From: JBHJGM01 sp050331815 | GTDB taxonomy: Bacteria > Verrucomicrobiota > Verrucomicrobiia > Opitutales > JBHJGM01 | Reading direction: 5' to 3' | Assembly: GCA_050331815.1 (NCBI GenBank) | Contig: JBHJGM010000003.1 | Coordinates: 62,001 to 126,000, forward strand | DNA: 64,000 nucleotides | Translations under genes and position numbers: made by a program | Part shown: piece by piece, positions 54,922-63,879 of the stretch | Position numbering within the stretch: the stretch's first letter is position 1 | Layout of the letters: each line of letters starts with the position of its first letter | The notes under the pieces: generated by a model | What the model was told of the DNA's origin: nothing | Database searches by the model: none | The model's input: the letters and a program-made list of their open reading frames with translations, nothing else

Positions 54922-55788
54922 ATGCGTGCGCTCCGAAACATTTCCCTTAAGCTGCTGATGCTCGCTGCGGCGGTGGCGACGACTGCGGAGGTCTGGGCAT
55001 TTCGCCCGGGCGCCGGCGCACCGCCGAGTCTCATCGAGAAGTTCGAAGAGCGCTTTGTGGTGGATTCGCAATGCGAACGCTATGAGTTGATCGAAACCTT
55101 TTACGATGGGCGCGTCGAAAAAAATACGATGCTGATGGCCTATCAGTACGGCGAGGATTACGTACTTGGGTTGATTCGCATCCTGCCCAAGGGCGAACAT
55201 CCGGGGAATCTCGCGCTTTCGATTCAACGCAACGGTGAGACGCCTAAACTCTACGCCTACGACTTTAGCGAGTCGAAGGCGCGGCTGCTGGAGGGTCCGC
55301 CCGCGCGAGCCACTATCGGCAACGTGCCCTGGCATTTCGAGGACATGATCGACGACGACAAGGAGCCCTGGGACTGGAAGCGCCAACGGGGTACGGTCAA
55401 CGTGGAGGGCTTCGAATGCAGCGTGCTGGTGGGCAACTGGGGCGACCCGGAAATGCGCTACAACAGCTCGGCGGGTCAGCGACGCCTCTACGTCGCCCTG
55501 GAAGATCCGATACCCAAGAAAATGGAGTTCTACGATCGGCGGGGTAATTTTTTCAAAACTATCTGGTCGCGCGATTTTCGGGACAATTCGCCGGATGGAC
55601 AAGCGCGCCTGCGGGCGCACCGTATTGAGGTACGCCACAACGTTCGCAACTCGCACACGGTGATGGTGCTGGCCGAGCACAACTACGATGTACCGCTGCC
55701 CGCTGGGCTCTTCGACCCGGATTTTTTGCCGCAGTGGTCGCTGCAGACCGATGCGGAATTGCTGGCGGTTATGCGCCAAGACGATTAG
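54922..55788 (+). CDS. LolA-like exported protein of unknown role
   Basis: A 288-residue exported protein. Residues 1-26 form a signal peptide (RNISLKLLMLAAAVATTAEV then WA-FR). The mature part is beta-rich with repeated strands of the LolA/LppX type (YELIETFYDGRVEKNTMLMA, WDWKRQRGTVNVEGFECSVL, KMEFYDRRGNFFKTIWSRDF), like proteins annotated as outer-membrane lipoprotein-sorting. The family match rests on strand pattern and not on a diagnostic residue. It starts 2 bases after sco and ends 15 before the His-motif protein, so it belongs to one transcript with them. Confidence 0.68.
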   Translation: MRALRNISLKLLMLAAAVATTAEVWAFRPGAGAPPSLIEKFEERFVVDSQCERYELIETFYDGRVEKNTMLMAYQYGEDYVLGLIRILPKGEHPGNLALSIQRNGETPKLYAYDFSESKARLLEGPPARATIGNVPWHFEDMIDDDKEPWDWKRQRGTVNVEGFECSVLVGNWGDPEMRYNSSAGQRRLYVALEDPIPKKMEFYDRRGNFFKTIWSRDFRDNSPDGQARLRAHRIEVRHNVRNSHTVMVLAEHNYDVPLPAGLFDPDFLPQWSLQTDAELLAVMRQDD

Positions 55789-55803
55789 GAATTTTATTTA
55801 GGA

Positions 55804-56694
55804 ATGACTGTCTGGCTGCAAACCGGAGCGATCACGCTCATCTTCGCGGGCGCCTATTTGGGACTGCGCAACATCCCCAAGCAAAACTGCGAGTTTCTGC
55901 ACTATGAGAGCAGCGGCACCACCATTGACGGTGGGGAAGTCTGCGCCGCCACCGCGCCGCCGCTCTTTTTGGACCTCACGCGCCTGAGCTTTCCGGTGGA
56001 GCTGCAGCTGCGCGCCGAAACGCCGCTGGAGCCGGGCAAGTCGGCCTTCATGTCCCTGGAATTGGTGCACGACGGCGGCGGTGTGCTGCTGCCGCACGAG
56101 TTGGCCATCGTCCACACCGAGCGCCTGCATCTGATGCTGCTGGACGAGAGCCTGGGCGACTACCACCATATTCACCCGGAGCCCCAGGGAGCCTCCGGAA
56201 GCTGGAGTTTTGAATTTACGCCGCGCGAAGGCGGTCGCTACCGCGCCATCGCCGAGGTGGTGCCGCTGCGCACAAAGCGGCAGGTCTCTGCGGACAGCTG
56301 GTTAGAAGTCCCGGGCAACGGGCAGCCCGCACAAATCTCAGCACGCAAAACCGTGGGCGAGGCGGCCGGGTATCGTTTCACGCTTGATGCGCCCAAGGGC
56401 AGCCTGGCCCGCAAGCGGGACAACGCGCTGGAACTGGGCATCGAGCGCATCGGTGGCGGTTCCGTCGAGTTACAGGAGATCATGGGCGACGTCGCGCACA
56501 TGGTGGCTTTCGACCGCGAGCGGGCCGGTTACGCGCATCTGCACCCGGTGCAGACCGGTGATGAATTCAATCCGACGCACCCGCGACTGGGCTTCACCTT
56601 CCACACGGCTAAACCCGGCAACTACCGCCTCTGGGCGCAGGTCAAACTCGACGGCGCCGAGCATGTGGTCCCCTTCGACCTCACCGTTGAATAA
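55804..56694 (+). CDS. Membrane-anchored protein with duplicated H-x12-H-x-H-P motif, candidate copper-binding
   Basis: A 296-residue protein with an N-terminal helix (about 3-20, anchor or signal). It contains two similar domains. In the first, LHLMLLDESLGDYHHIHPEP gives His109, His122 and His124. In the second, AHMVAFDRERAGYAHLHPV gives His232, His245 and His247. Both show H-x12-H-x-H-P exactly, 123 residues apart, followed by a beta-hairpin ending GRYRAIAEV and GNYRLWAQV. The duplication and the position after sco and the LolA-like gene suggest copper delivery or storage for the oxidase. No exact family name is given. A YtkA-like domain is an alternative, weaker description. Confidence 0.72.
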   Translation: MTVWLQTGAITLIFAGAYLGLRNIPKQNCEFLHYESSGTTIDGGEVCAATAPPLFLDLTRLSFPVELQLRAETPLEPGKSAFMSLELVHDGGGVLLPHELAIVHTERLHLMLLDESLGDYHHIHPEPQGASGSWSFEFTPREGGRYRAIAEVVPLRTKRQVSADSWLEVPGNGQPAQISARKTVGEAAGYRFTLDAPKGSLARKRDNALELGIERIGGGSVELQEIMGDVAHMVAFDRERAGYAHLHPVQTGDEFNPTHPRLGFTFHTAKPGNYRLWAQVKLDGAEHVVPFDLTVE

Positions 56695-57244
56695 AGAGGT
56701 GATTTAAACATAAGCACGCTTAGCCGCTACGAGACCTGGTTTTTTGTGATAGGTAAACAGGACTTTTCTCGGATGGCGCTGGATCATCTTGGCCCGTAGA
56801 CGAGCTTCAGCATTTTAGCTCAACGTCTATAAAAAGATTTTTGAACAGGAGGGCACAGAGGTGGAGGAGAAAGAGGAACTTCTGTATGCTGAAATAACCA
56901 GTCTAGCCTTTGCTTGAGGATTAGTTAGTTTTTGCTCTACAAGCTCGGCTTCAGGCTAGCGAATGAAGAAAACTTCCTAAAAATCCTGTTCTAAAACAAG
57001 TTCTCCGTGTCCTCTGTGTGCTCCTGTTCCTAACCGTTTTCTTTGCTACCTTTGCGTCCTTCTCTTAGTCAAAAAAGTCTTCCAACAGAAGGCCGCGAAG
57101 CGCGCATAGGTTCCGCAGCTTATCGTTCGGTTACTGCCTGTGTTCCTGTTATCCTGTCCTAAAGGATTTGCCCGACGTCCAGTGGTTGCAGTCGGTACTT
57201 TCTGTCTTTGATTTGGCTTCGAGCTTCTGTTTCGATGTGCAGCC
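56695..57244. other. Gene-free region with long inverted repeat
   Basis: No convincing gene is seen in these 550 bases. Base composition is more A/T-rich than the surroundings. GAACAGGAGGGCACAGAGGT (from 56843) and the inverse of CCTCTGTGTGCTCCTGTTC (57011-57029) are arms of an imperfect inverted repeat, with about 130 bases between. Just right of it lies TTTGCTACCTTTGCGTCCTT (about 57042-57061), a phrase typical of interspersed repeats in several bacterial phyla. The region also must contain the glnS promoter. Confidence 0.5.
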
Positions 57245-58954
57245 ATGAGTGAGGGAGTCTCCATGGCGGAGGAAGCGTCCGCGCCAGACGCGCCGCGGCA
57301 TTTCATCAAGCAGATCATCGATGAGGACCTGAAGGCAGGCCGCGTCGAGGGGGTGGTCACGCGCTTTCCGCCTGAGCCCAACGGCTATCTGCACATCGGT
57401 CACGCCAAGTCCATCTGCTTGAACTTCGGTCTCGCGCTGGAGTACGGCGGGCGCTGTCACCTGCGCTTTGACGACACCAACCCGGAGAAGGAGGACGTCG
57501 AGTATGTGGAGTCGATTCAGGAGGATATCCGCTGGCTGGGTTTCGACTGGGGCGTGCACCTGTATTATGCCTCGGACTACTTCGGGCAGCTCTACGAGTG
57601 GGCGTTGTATCTGATTCGCGAGGGTAAGGCCTTTGTCTGCGACCAGAGCGCGGAGGACTTTAAGCGCGACCGCGGCTCGCCGACGGTGCCAGGCACACCC
57701 AGTCCCTGGCGGGATCGCTCTGTGGAGGAGAGCCTCGATCTGCTTGAGCGGATGAAGGCCGGAGAGTTTCCCGACGGCGCGTGCACGCTGCGAGCAAAGA
57801 TCGACATGGCCTCGCCCAACATGCACCTGCGCGACCCGGCGCTGTACCGGATCAAGCACCAGCACCACCACCGCACCGGCGATACCTGGTGCATATACCC
57901 GACCTACGATTTCACCCACGGCCAGAGCGACGCCATTGAGCACGTCACGCACTCGCTGTGCTCGCTGGAGTTCGAGGTGCACCGTCCGCTCTACGACTGG
58001 TTTGTCGAAAACCTGCCGGTGCCCGCGCGTCCGCGCCAGACCGAGTTCGCCAAGCTCATCCCTACCTATACCATGATGAGCAAGCGCAACCTCCGACGGC
58101 TGGTGGAAGAAGGTCACGTCGACGGCTGGAACGACCCGCGCATGCCCACCATTTCCGGTCTGCGACGCCGGGGTGTGACGTCCCAGGCGATCCGCAACTT
58201 GTGTGAGCGCGTGGGCGTGACCAAGTACAATTCCCTGACCGATCTGGCCCTGTTGGAGCATTGCATCCGCGAGGATTTGAACAAAACCTCGCCGCGCGTC
58301 ATGGCGGTGCTCAATCCGTTGAAAATCATCATCGAAAACTATCCTGAGGACCAGGAGGAGTTCATGGAGGCCGTGAACAATCCTGAAGACCCCGGGGCCG
58401 GGACGCGGCAGGTGCCCTTTGCGCGCGAGCTTTTCATTGAGCGGGACGATTTTCTGGAGGATGCGCCGAAGAAATTTTTTCGCCTGGCTCCCGGACGCGA
58501 AGTGCGTTTGCGCTACGCCTACTTCATCACCTGCACCGAGGTAATTAAGGATGCTGACGGCAACGTGAGCAAACTTCGCTGCACCTACGATCCGGCCACC
58601 CGCGGGGGCGACGCCCCGGACGGGCGCAAGGTCAAGGGCACGCTGCACTGGGTTTCGGCGCGGCATGCGTTTCAAGCCGAGACGCGCCTGTATGACCGTC
58701 TGTTCCTGAAGGAAAATCCAGCAGACGTAGGCGAAGGCGAGGACTGGATCGATGGCATGAATCCGGACTCGCTCATCTCTGTGACCGCCCATTGCGAGCC
58801 GTCGTTGAAGTCCGCCCAGCCGGGTCAGCGTGTACAGTTTGAGCGCACCGGTTACTTCTGCGTCGACACGCAGGATTCAAAACCGGACGCACCCGTTTTC
58901 AACCGCACGGCGACCCTTAAAGATACCTGGGCCAAGATGGCGAAAAAAGGTTAG
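57245..58954 (+). CDS. glnS: Glutaminyl-tRNA synthetase
   Basis: Class I synthetase, 569 residues, that charges tRNA-Gln with glutamine and ATP. The HIGH motif is in PEPNGYLHIGHAKSICLNF, VHLYYASDYF and IYPTYDFTHGQSDAIEHVTH are typical of GlnRS over GluRS, and the KMSKS-like motif is YTMMSKRNLRRLV. The C-terminal anticodon-binding barrels are complete. An ATG at residue 7 (MAEEASAPDAPRHF) is an alternative start. The N-terminal extension of other GlnRS is absent, as in most bacterial forms. Confidence 0.98.
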   Translation: MSEGVSMAEEASAPDAPRHFIKQIIDEDLKAGRVEGVVTRFPPEPNGYLHIGHAKSICLNFGLALEYGGRCHLRFDDTNPEKEDVEYVESIQEDIRWLGFDWGVHLYYASDYFGQLYEWALYLIREGKAFVCDQSAEDFKRDRGSPTVPGTPSPWRDRSVEESLDLLERMKAGEFPDGACTLRAKIDMASPNMHLRDPALYRIKHQHHHRTGDTWCIYPTYDFTHGQSDAIEHVTHSLCSLEFEVHRPLYDWFVENLPVPARPRQTEFAKLIPTYTMMSKRNLRRLVEEGHVDGWNDPRMPTISGLRRRGVTSQAIRNLCERVGVTKYNSLTDLALLEHCIREDLNKTSPRVMAVLNPLKIIIENYPEDQEEFMEAVNNPEDPGAGTRQVPFARELFIERDDFLEDAPKKFFRLAPGREVRLRYAYFITCTEVIKDADGNVSKLRCTYDPATRGGDAPDGRKVKGTLHWVSARHAFQAETRLYDRLFLKENPADVGEGEDWIDGMNPDSLISVTAHCEPSLKSAQPGQRVQFERTGYFCVDTQDSKPDAPVFNRTATLKDTWAKMAKKG

Positions 58955-59098
58955 GCATTCGGATTCGAACACTAACCAATTTGGGAAGGATTTTTCGTCG
59001 ATTTTCGGTCTCAAAGTGACCGCTTTCGGTTGACCTGCATTCGGGCGGAACGTGTGCTAGGGCACCGCTTAAAAGATATCAATTCAACACATCGACCT

Positions 59099-61009
59099 AT
59101 GTCACTCACTTCCGAATTCCCGATCTCTTACCCACTCCCTGCTGAGGCGCTCGACGTGCTCAAGAGTGCGCCGTCGGTCACGGTTGCCGATAGCGTTCAG
59201 CAGTTGATTGATTTGGCCGTGCGCGACGCAGGGCCGGACGGCTGGCACAACGTGGCCTACGAAGTTGAGGGCAAAGGGGAGGTGGTTGAGGCGCGGGCCT
59301 GCCGGGTAAAGAACGGCATCGCAGCCAATTACATCGAGCCGTACATGCGGCGGCGTGATCCGGACTGTATGGTCATCGGTGACGATCGCCCCACCGACAA
59401 GCCCACCTTCAAGGAACGCTTCGGCGAGGACTTCCAGTCGATGCGCGAGGACACCTTCGCGTGGTTGAAGACCCAGGATCTGGCGGTGTTCGCATTTCTG
59501 GCCGGTATGCAGGGTACCGGCACGGATGCTCTGGTCATCGCCCCGGCCAACGCGGGGTTTTTCGCCTTGGGCCTGGCGCTCCTGCAAGGTCTGATTCCGT
59601 CCGACGAGATTCCTGAAGGCTTCAGCCCCAAAGCGATTATTTATGTGGCCCCGCCGTTTCGCCACACACATCTAGACGGTAAGCAGGTCGTGGTGCACAA
59701 CCGCCGTGATGGCCTGCACGAACTTTTCAGCTACAATCTCTACCCCGGCCCGAGCGCGAAGAAGGGTATCTACGGGGTCTTGCTGACGCTCGGCGAAACC
59801 CAGGACTGGGTCACGATGCACTGCTCGACCGCGAAAGTGGTCACGCCCTATGAGCGCAAGATTGTCATCTCGCACGAGGGTGCCAGCGGCGGCGGCAAGA
59901 GCGAAATGCTCGAGCAGGTTCACCGCCAGCACGACGGTTCGTTGCTGCTGGGTACGAACCTGGTCACAAACGAATCGCGCCACATTACCTTACCGCAAAG
60001 CTGCAGCATCCATCCTGTCACCGACGACATGGCGCTCTGCCACCCCTCGTTCAACCGGGGCAACGGCAAGCTCGGTTTAATGGACGCCGAGGATGCGTGG
60101 TTTGTCCGGGTCAATCACATCGAGGACTATGGAACCGACCCGCATCTGGAGCGCATCACCCTGCGGCCCAACAAGCCTTTGCTCTTTCTCAACATCGATG
60201 CGCAGCCCGGCAGCACCGCGCTGATCTGGGAGCACATCGAGGACTCGCCCGGCGTGCCCTGTCCGAACCCGCGTGTAGTCATCCCCCGCGAGACGTTCCC
60301 CAACGTGCACCAGGGCAAGATTGACGTGGACGTGCGCTCGTTTGGGGTCCGCTGCCCTCCCTGCACGCGCGACAAGCCCAGCTACGGCATTCTCGGGATG
60401 TTTCACCTGCTGCCACCGGCGCTCGCCTGGTTGTGGCGTTTGGTGGCCCCGCGCGGTCACGCCAACCCGTCCATCACCGATACCGGCGGCATGACCAGCG
60501 AGGGCGTCGGTTCGTACTGGCCTTTCGCGACCGGTCGTCGCGTGGACCAGGCCAACCTGCTGCTGCGCCAGATCGAGGACACTCCCAAGGTGCGTTACAT
60601 CCTCACGCCCAATCAGCACATCGGCGCGTGGAAGGTCAGCTTCATGCCGCAGTGGATCACCCGCGAAGTGCTGGCCCGCCGCGGCGGACCCAACTTCACG
60701 GAAGACCAGGTCGGCGAATGCAGTTGTTCGTTGCTTGGCTGGACGCCGAGTTCGATCCTTGTCGAAGGACGCGTGATCGGCAGCTGGTTCTTCTCGGTCG
60801 AGTTGCAGCCCGAAGTGGGGCAGGAAGCCTACGACAAGGGTGCGGAGATCCTGCGCGAATTCTTCGTGCGTGAGCTCAAGCAGTTTCTCGGGCCGGACCT
60901 CATGCCGTTAGGCAAGCAGATTGTCGAGTGTTGCCTGGATGGTGGCACCGTCCACGACTACCAGAAGCTGCTGCCCAATCCCACGCTGATCCAGGACGAC
61001 GAAGACTAG
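59099..61009 (+). CDS. DUF4914-type P-loop protein
   Basis: A 636-residue soluble protein with no signal or membrane helix. Its one clear functional motif is a P-loop, SHEGASGGGKSEMLEQVH, with Lys267. The composition and order of segments (HCSTAKVVTPYERKIVISHE, LFLNIDAQPGSTALIWEHIE, TDTGGMTSEGVGSYWPFATG) match what I recall of the DUF4914 family found in several phyla. The P-loop with downstream acidic segments recalls the phosphoenolpyruvate carboxykinase/HPr kinase fold, so a nucleotide-dependent kinase or carboxykinase-like role is possible but unproven. I chose ATG at 59099 (MSLTSEFPISY); a TTG at 59030 is unlikely. Confidence 0.78.
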   Translation: MSLTSEFPISYPLPAEALDVLKSAPSVTVADSVQQLIDLAVRDAGPDGWHNVAYEVEGKGEVVEARACRVKNGIAANYIEPYMRRRDPDCMVIGDDRPTDKPTFKERFGEDFQSMREDTFAWLKTQDLAVFAFLAGMQGTGTDALVIAPANAGFFALGLALLQGLIPSDEIPEGFSPKAIIYVAPPFRHTHLDGKQVVVHNRRDGLHELFSYNLYPGPSAKKGIYGVLLTLGETQDWVTMHCSTAKVVTPYERKIVISHEGASGGGKSEMLEQVHRQHDGSLLLGTNLVTNESRHITLPQSCSIHPVTDDMALCHPSFNRGNGKLGLMDAEDAWFVRVNHIEDYGTDPHLERITLRPNKPLLFLNIDAQPGSTALIWEHIEDSPGVPCPNPRVVIPRETFPNVHQGKIDVDVRSFGVRCPPCTRDKPSYGILGMFHLLPPALAWLWRLVAPRGHANPSITDTGGMTSEGVGSYWPFATGRRVDQANLLLRQIEDTPKVRYILTPNQHIGAWKVSFMPQWITREVLARRGGPNFTEDQVGECSCSLLGWTPSSILVEGRVIGSWFFSVELQPEVGQEAYDKGAEILREFFVRELKQFLGPDLMPLGKQIVECCLDGGTVHDYQKLLPNPTLIQDDED

Positions 61010-61316
61010 GCTGCGCGCCCCGGCTTGAGTGCGGGTGCACATACGTGCGCGTCTGGAGTCCTTTTCCGGACGGCTCCTTGTGGTAATTTGCGGCTGCAAG
61101 GGTGGGCGTACCTGCACGCATGTAGCTGCCAAGTACTTGATAGCGCGCTAAAGAAAGTTGAGCGGATTGCCGAAGTAGGGTTGCCGGAGGGAATCCTGCT
61201 GGCACGGTGAGCGTTGGCTTGGTGCCTTCGAATTCAGACGTGTTTGCGGTCATTCTCTGGGGACAGGGGCAGGCGGCTAGTGCGCAAAAACGTCGCACCG
61301 GCCACCGGCTCGAAGA
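61010..61316. other. Gene-free region before the GNAT gene
   Basis: These 307 bases hold no convincing gene, tRNA fold or terminator. A small inverted repeat (GTGCG 61280-61284, CGCAC 61294-61298) lies near the right end. CTGGGGACAGGGGCAGG at about 61257-61273 is of a kind seen in repeat elements but has no second copy here. Confidence 0.4.
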
Positions 61317-62195
61317 TTGGAAACCTGTGTGACGCTGACCAAACAAGCCGCGAATGAAGCCATGGGCGTATTTGCCACGACCGCCGCTCGAATTGGCGAG
61401 TTTGAAAAGATATATTATGATTACACGCTGCAGCGCTTGAACTGCATCCGCGAGGACGAGGCCCCGCTGGTTGAGTACCGCGGCTTTGGAAACATTCGCG
61501 CCTTTCGGCTCAAAAGTCTGCCAGATTGGGATTATCCAAACACCGCCTTTGGTTACGATGCGCGCAGCCTGCCGTTTGCCCTGGATTGGTACCGCGACGC
61601 GGGCATTCCGGCGCGATTCGAGATTCCGGTCTCGCACCTGGATGAGGCCGACCGCGCTCAGCTCAACGACAGCGGCTTGCGCTACCAGCGCACGCACTGC
61701 GCCTTTGGCCGCTCGCTCAGCGACTTAAAGACCGAGTCGGCGTTTCACGGTATCGGCGTTGAGGATGTGACCGAGGACAACCTCGAAACCTTTATCGAGA
61801 CGCTTCTGGATGGCTACTCGGTGGACCTGGGCCGCGAAATCGCATACCGCAACATGCGCCGCTGGCTGGAGTTTCCGGAGCAGCACCTCTTTCTGGCGCG
61901 GCTGAAGCAGCGTCCAGCCGGCGTTGGTGTCCTCTATGTAGACGGGGCAACCGCTTACCTCGCTGCCGCCGCGACGATTCCGGCTTTTCGCGGGCGGGGA
62001 GTGCACTCAGCCTTAATCGCCCACCGTGCCCTGGTCGCAAAGGAACTCGGGGCCAATGTCCTGTACGGCGGTGCGTATTTCGGGACCACCAGCATGCGCA
62101 ATCAGCAGGCAGCTGGATTGGCGCTGGTCTACCCGCGGCTGGTTTGGGGCGACGGGGATTCCGGCGAGCGCGCTTCGCCGCAAACCTCCGGTTGA
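61317..62195 (+). CDS. GNAT-family N-acetyltransferase
   Basis: A cytoplasmic acyl-CoA-dependent transferase of about 292 residues. The C-terminal half has the GNAT core: GVGVLYVDGATAYLAAAATI, then motif A with the CoA pyrophosphate loop PAFRGRGVHSALIAHRA. The N-terminal half is a divergent, second GNAT-like or substrate domain (FEIPVSHLDEADRAQLNDSG). The start is uncertain: TTG at 61317, GTG at 61329 and ATG at 61362 are all in frame. Substrate unknown. Confidence 0.82.
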   Translation: METCVTLTKQAANEAMGVFATTAARIGEFEKIYYDYTLQRLNCIREDEAPLVEYRGFGNIRAFRLKSLPDWDYPNTAFGYDARSLPFALDWYRDAGIPARFEIPVSHLDEADRAQLNDSGLRYQRTHCAFGRSLSDLKTESAFHGIGVEDVTEDNLETFIETLLDGYSVDLGREIAYRNMRRWLEFPEQHLFLARLKQRPAGVGVLYVDGATAYLAAAATIPAFRGRGVHSALIAHRALVAKELGANVLYGGAYFGTTSMRNQQAAGLALVYPRLVWGDGDSGERASPQTSG

Positions 62196-62226
62196 CGCCG
62201 CCTGTACGTATCCCGGAAGCTGCGGG

Positions 62227-62901
62227 ATGCATGTTTCATCGATTTATGTCGCGGGAGCGGCTCTGGCGTTCTCGCAGGTAGGCCTGGGGCAGGAGGCACC
62301 CATGGCGGAACCGCCGCTGTCGTACAGCCTCACGATCGACGGCCAGTCTTACGCCGTGGAAGCCGGCAAACCGCTGAAAATTGACGGTTCCTTCACCAAT
62401 CCTCGCGTGGAACTGGTTGTGGGTGACGTGCGTCTATTCAACTTTGAGGGGGTCCGCTTCAAGTATCCTGCACAGTTCAGTTTTAAGGCCGAGCGAAACG
62501 CGGCTCTGAGCTCCTGGGCGCTGACGGGTGAAGCCTGCGAACAGTGTATTCTGTACCTATATCTGCTGGCGGAGCCGATTGACCCCGCGCAGTTCGGACG
62601 GCTGCTGGCGGCGCAATACCAGAACGCCGATGGGACCGTGCCTGAGCGCGTCGAGGCGACACGGGAACTTGGTGAGTTGAGCCTGGCGGGCGTGAAGCTG
62701 GAGGCCGTTACCGGCGCAGCCGCGGAGGGGCAGGGTATTGTTCAGGAAATTTACCAACCGGATGGCGAAGGCGGGCGGCGGCTGCTGATATTGCAATATC
62801 CTTCCAATCTGGATGAGCTGCCCGAGGCGCAAGCCGCCGAAATCAACGCCTTGCTGGCTTCGCTGGAGGCCAGTTTTGCTTATGCAGCTCCGGTTGAGTG
62901 A
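62227..62901 (+). CDS. Hypothetical exported protein
   Basis: A 224-residue protein. Residues 1-20 (MHVSSIYVAGAALAFSQVGL) form a signal peptide. The mature part is a beta-rich domain (YSLTIDGQSYAVEAGKPLKI, NPRVELVVGDVRLFNF, GVRFKYPAQFSFKAERN) with a CEQC pair about residues 103-106, then an alpha/beta half ending LLASLEASFAYAA. I chose ATG at 62227, with GGAAG about 10 bases upstream; the open frame reaches back to 62026 inside the GNAT gene. No family recognised. Confidence 0.68.
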   Translation: MHVSSIYVAGAALAFSQVGLGQEAPMAEPPLSYSLTIDGQSYAVEAGKPLKIDGSFTNPRVELVVGDVRLFNFEGVRFKYPAQFSFKAERNAALSSWALTGEACEQCILYLYLLAEPIDPAQFGRLLAAQYQNADGTVPERVEATRELGELSLAGVKLEAVTGAAAEGQGIVQEIYQPDGEGGRRLLILQYPSNLDELPEAQAAEINALLASLEASFAYAAPVE

Positions 62902-62945
62902 GCGCTTTCGTGACATTCATGTAACTGCCTGAATTAAGGCGTGCA

Positions 62946-62951
62946 TATAAT
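62946..62951 (+). promoter_or_regulatory. Candidate -10 box of the PEP-CTERM gene
   Basis: A perfect TATAAT lies 88 bases before the ATG at 63039. No good -35 is present at 16-18 bases, so an extended or activator-aided promoter is implied. Confidence 0.4.
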
Positions 62952-63038
62952 AAGCGCCTCTGCTGTGCTAATAGCCGACCCTGACGCTGTGGTCTCTGAG
63001 GGATTCCTGAACAATACGAATCCTCATTAGACCAAACA

Positions 63039-63749
63039 ATGCATACACCCTCCCTTCTGAACATCCGTGGCTTTGTCGCCTTCGGAGCGTTTTCATTTGG
63101 CGTCGCTTCGGCGTCCGCCTTTACCGTTGCTACCAACTTCGATGACGCCGCCGCGATTCCCAGCGGTACGGAGTTCATCACGCTGACCGATGGTCCCCTG
63201 CAGGCGACCTTCTCCGGCGGTGTGCGTCAGGCCTTTGTCCTTGGGCCGGCTTACAACACCAGCCCCGGTGCCTATCTGATTATCAACGCCGGTGGCGCTG
63301 GCCTTCCCGGCGTGGAAAGCCAGTTTGGCTCCACTCTGGCTTCGGCGCTGACCACTGAAGACGCCAACAACGACGTGGCCACGATCGACTTCAACATCGG
63401 CGTGGAGGAAGTCTCCTTCGCCGTTGCCGAGCTTGGCAATGGGGGCGGCTCGACCGTGCGCTTTTTCGGTGTGGATGACTCGACCGAGATCGGTTCGCTC
63501 TTCGTGGCCGGTACGGCCGACAACAGCGCATCACCGCTGGCCGTCAGCGCGGTAGGCGACTTTGGAGGCAGCCTGATCGGCAGCATCGAGATCGACAACC
63601 CGGGCCCGGCCGCCAACCCGGTGTACCTTACCTCGCTGGATACCTTCTCGGCTTCGACTACGATTCCCGAGCCGGGCTCCACCACTGCGATCGCCTGTGG
63701 CTTTGCCTTGGGACTGATGTTCCTGCGCCGCCGCTTTCGCCGCAGCTAG
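63039..63749 (+). CDS. PEP-CTERM sorting-domain protein
   Basis: A 236-residue surface or secreted protein. It has an N-terminal signal peptide (residues 1-27, ASASA then FTV). The body is beta-rich, Gly/Ala/Thr-rich and low in Cys (TIDFNIGVEEVSFAVAELG, GSTVRFFGVDDSTEIGSLFV). The C-terminus is the PEP-CTERM tripartite signal: PEPG at about 212, a hydrophobic helix (AIACGFALGLMFL) and RRRFRRS. This directs processing by exosortase, typically in bacteria that make exopolysaccharide. Strong terminator 41 bases after the stop. Confidence 0.95.
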   Translation: MHTPSLLNIRGFVAFGAFSFGVASASAFTVATNFDDAAAIPSGTEFITLTDGPLQATFSGGVRQAFVLGPAYNTSPGAYLIINAGGAGLPGVESQFGSTLASALTTEDANNDVATIDFNIGVEEVSFAVAELGNGGGSTVRFFGVDDSTEIGSLFVAGTADNSASPLAVSAVGDFGGSLIGSIEIDNPGPAANPVYLTSLDTFSASTTIPEPGSTTAIACGFALGLMFLRRRFRRS

Positions 63750-63789
63750 GCGACCCTGAGCCAACCCACGAAAAACCCCTTCCTTGGAA

Positions 63790-63820
63790 ACCGGAGGGCC
63801 TGTGCGGCTCTCCGGTTTTT
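63790..63820 (+). terminator. Rho-independent terminator of the PEP-CTERM gene
   Basis: ACCGGAGGGCC and GGCTCTCCGGT pair over 11 positions with one G-U wobble and a 5-base loop, followed directly by five T residues. The best terminator in the window. Confidence 0.85.
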
Positions 63821-63879
63821 CTATTTTGGGCAGGGCGTTCTGCCCGTACGTTCGCGGATTAGGGCGGCAGGACTGCTGC

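Noticed and set aside
57149..58792. A long open frame on the minus strand across glnS
   Set aside because: It is antisense to an unmistakable GlnRS gene and its composition is that of a high-GC shadow frame. The same applies to long antisense frames at 14170-15099, 25781-26872 and 46760-47572.
59099..61009. Assignment as GTP-dependent PEP carboxykinase
   Set aside because: Only the P-loop resembles it; the substrate and metal motifs of PEPCK are not seen.
61010..61316. Possible tRNA or small RNA gene
   Set aside because: No cloverleaf, no CCA-end pattern, no terminator and no promoter could be made out.
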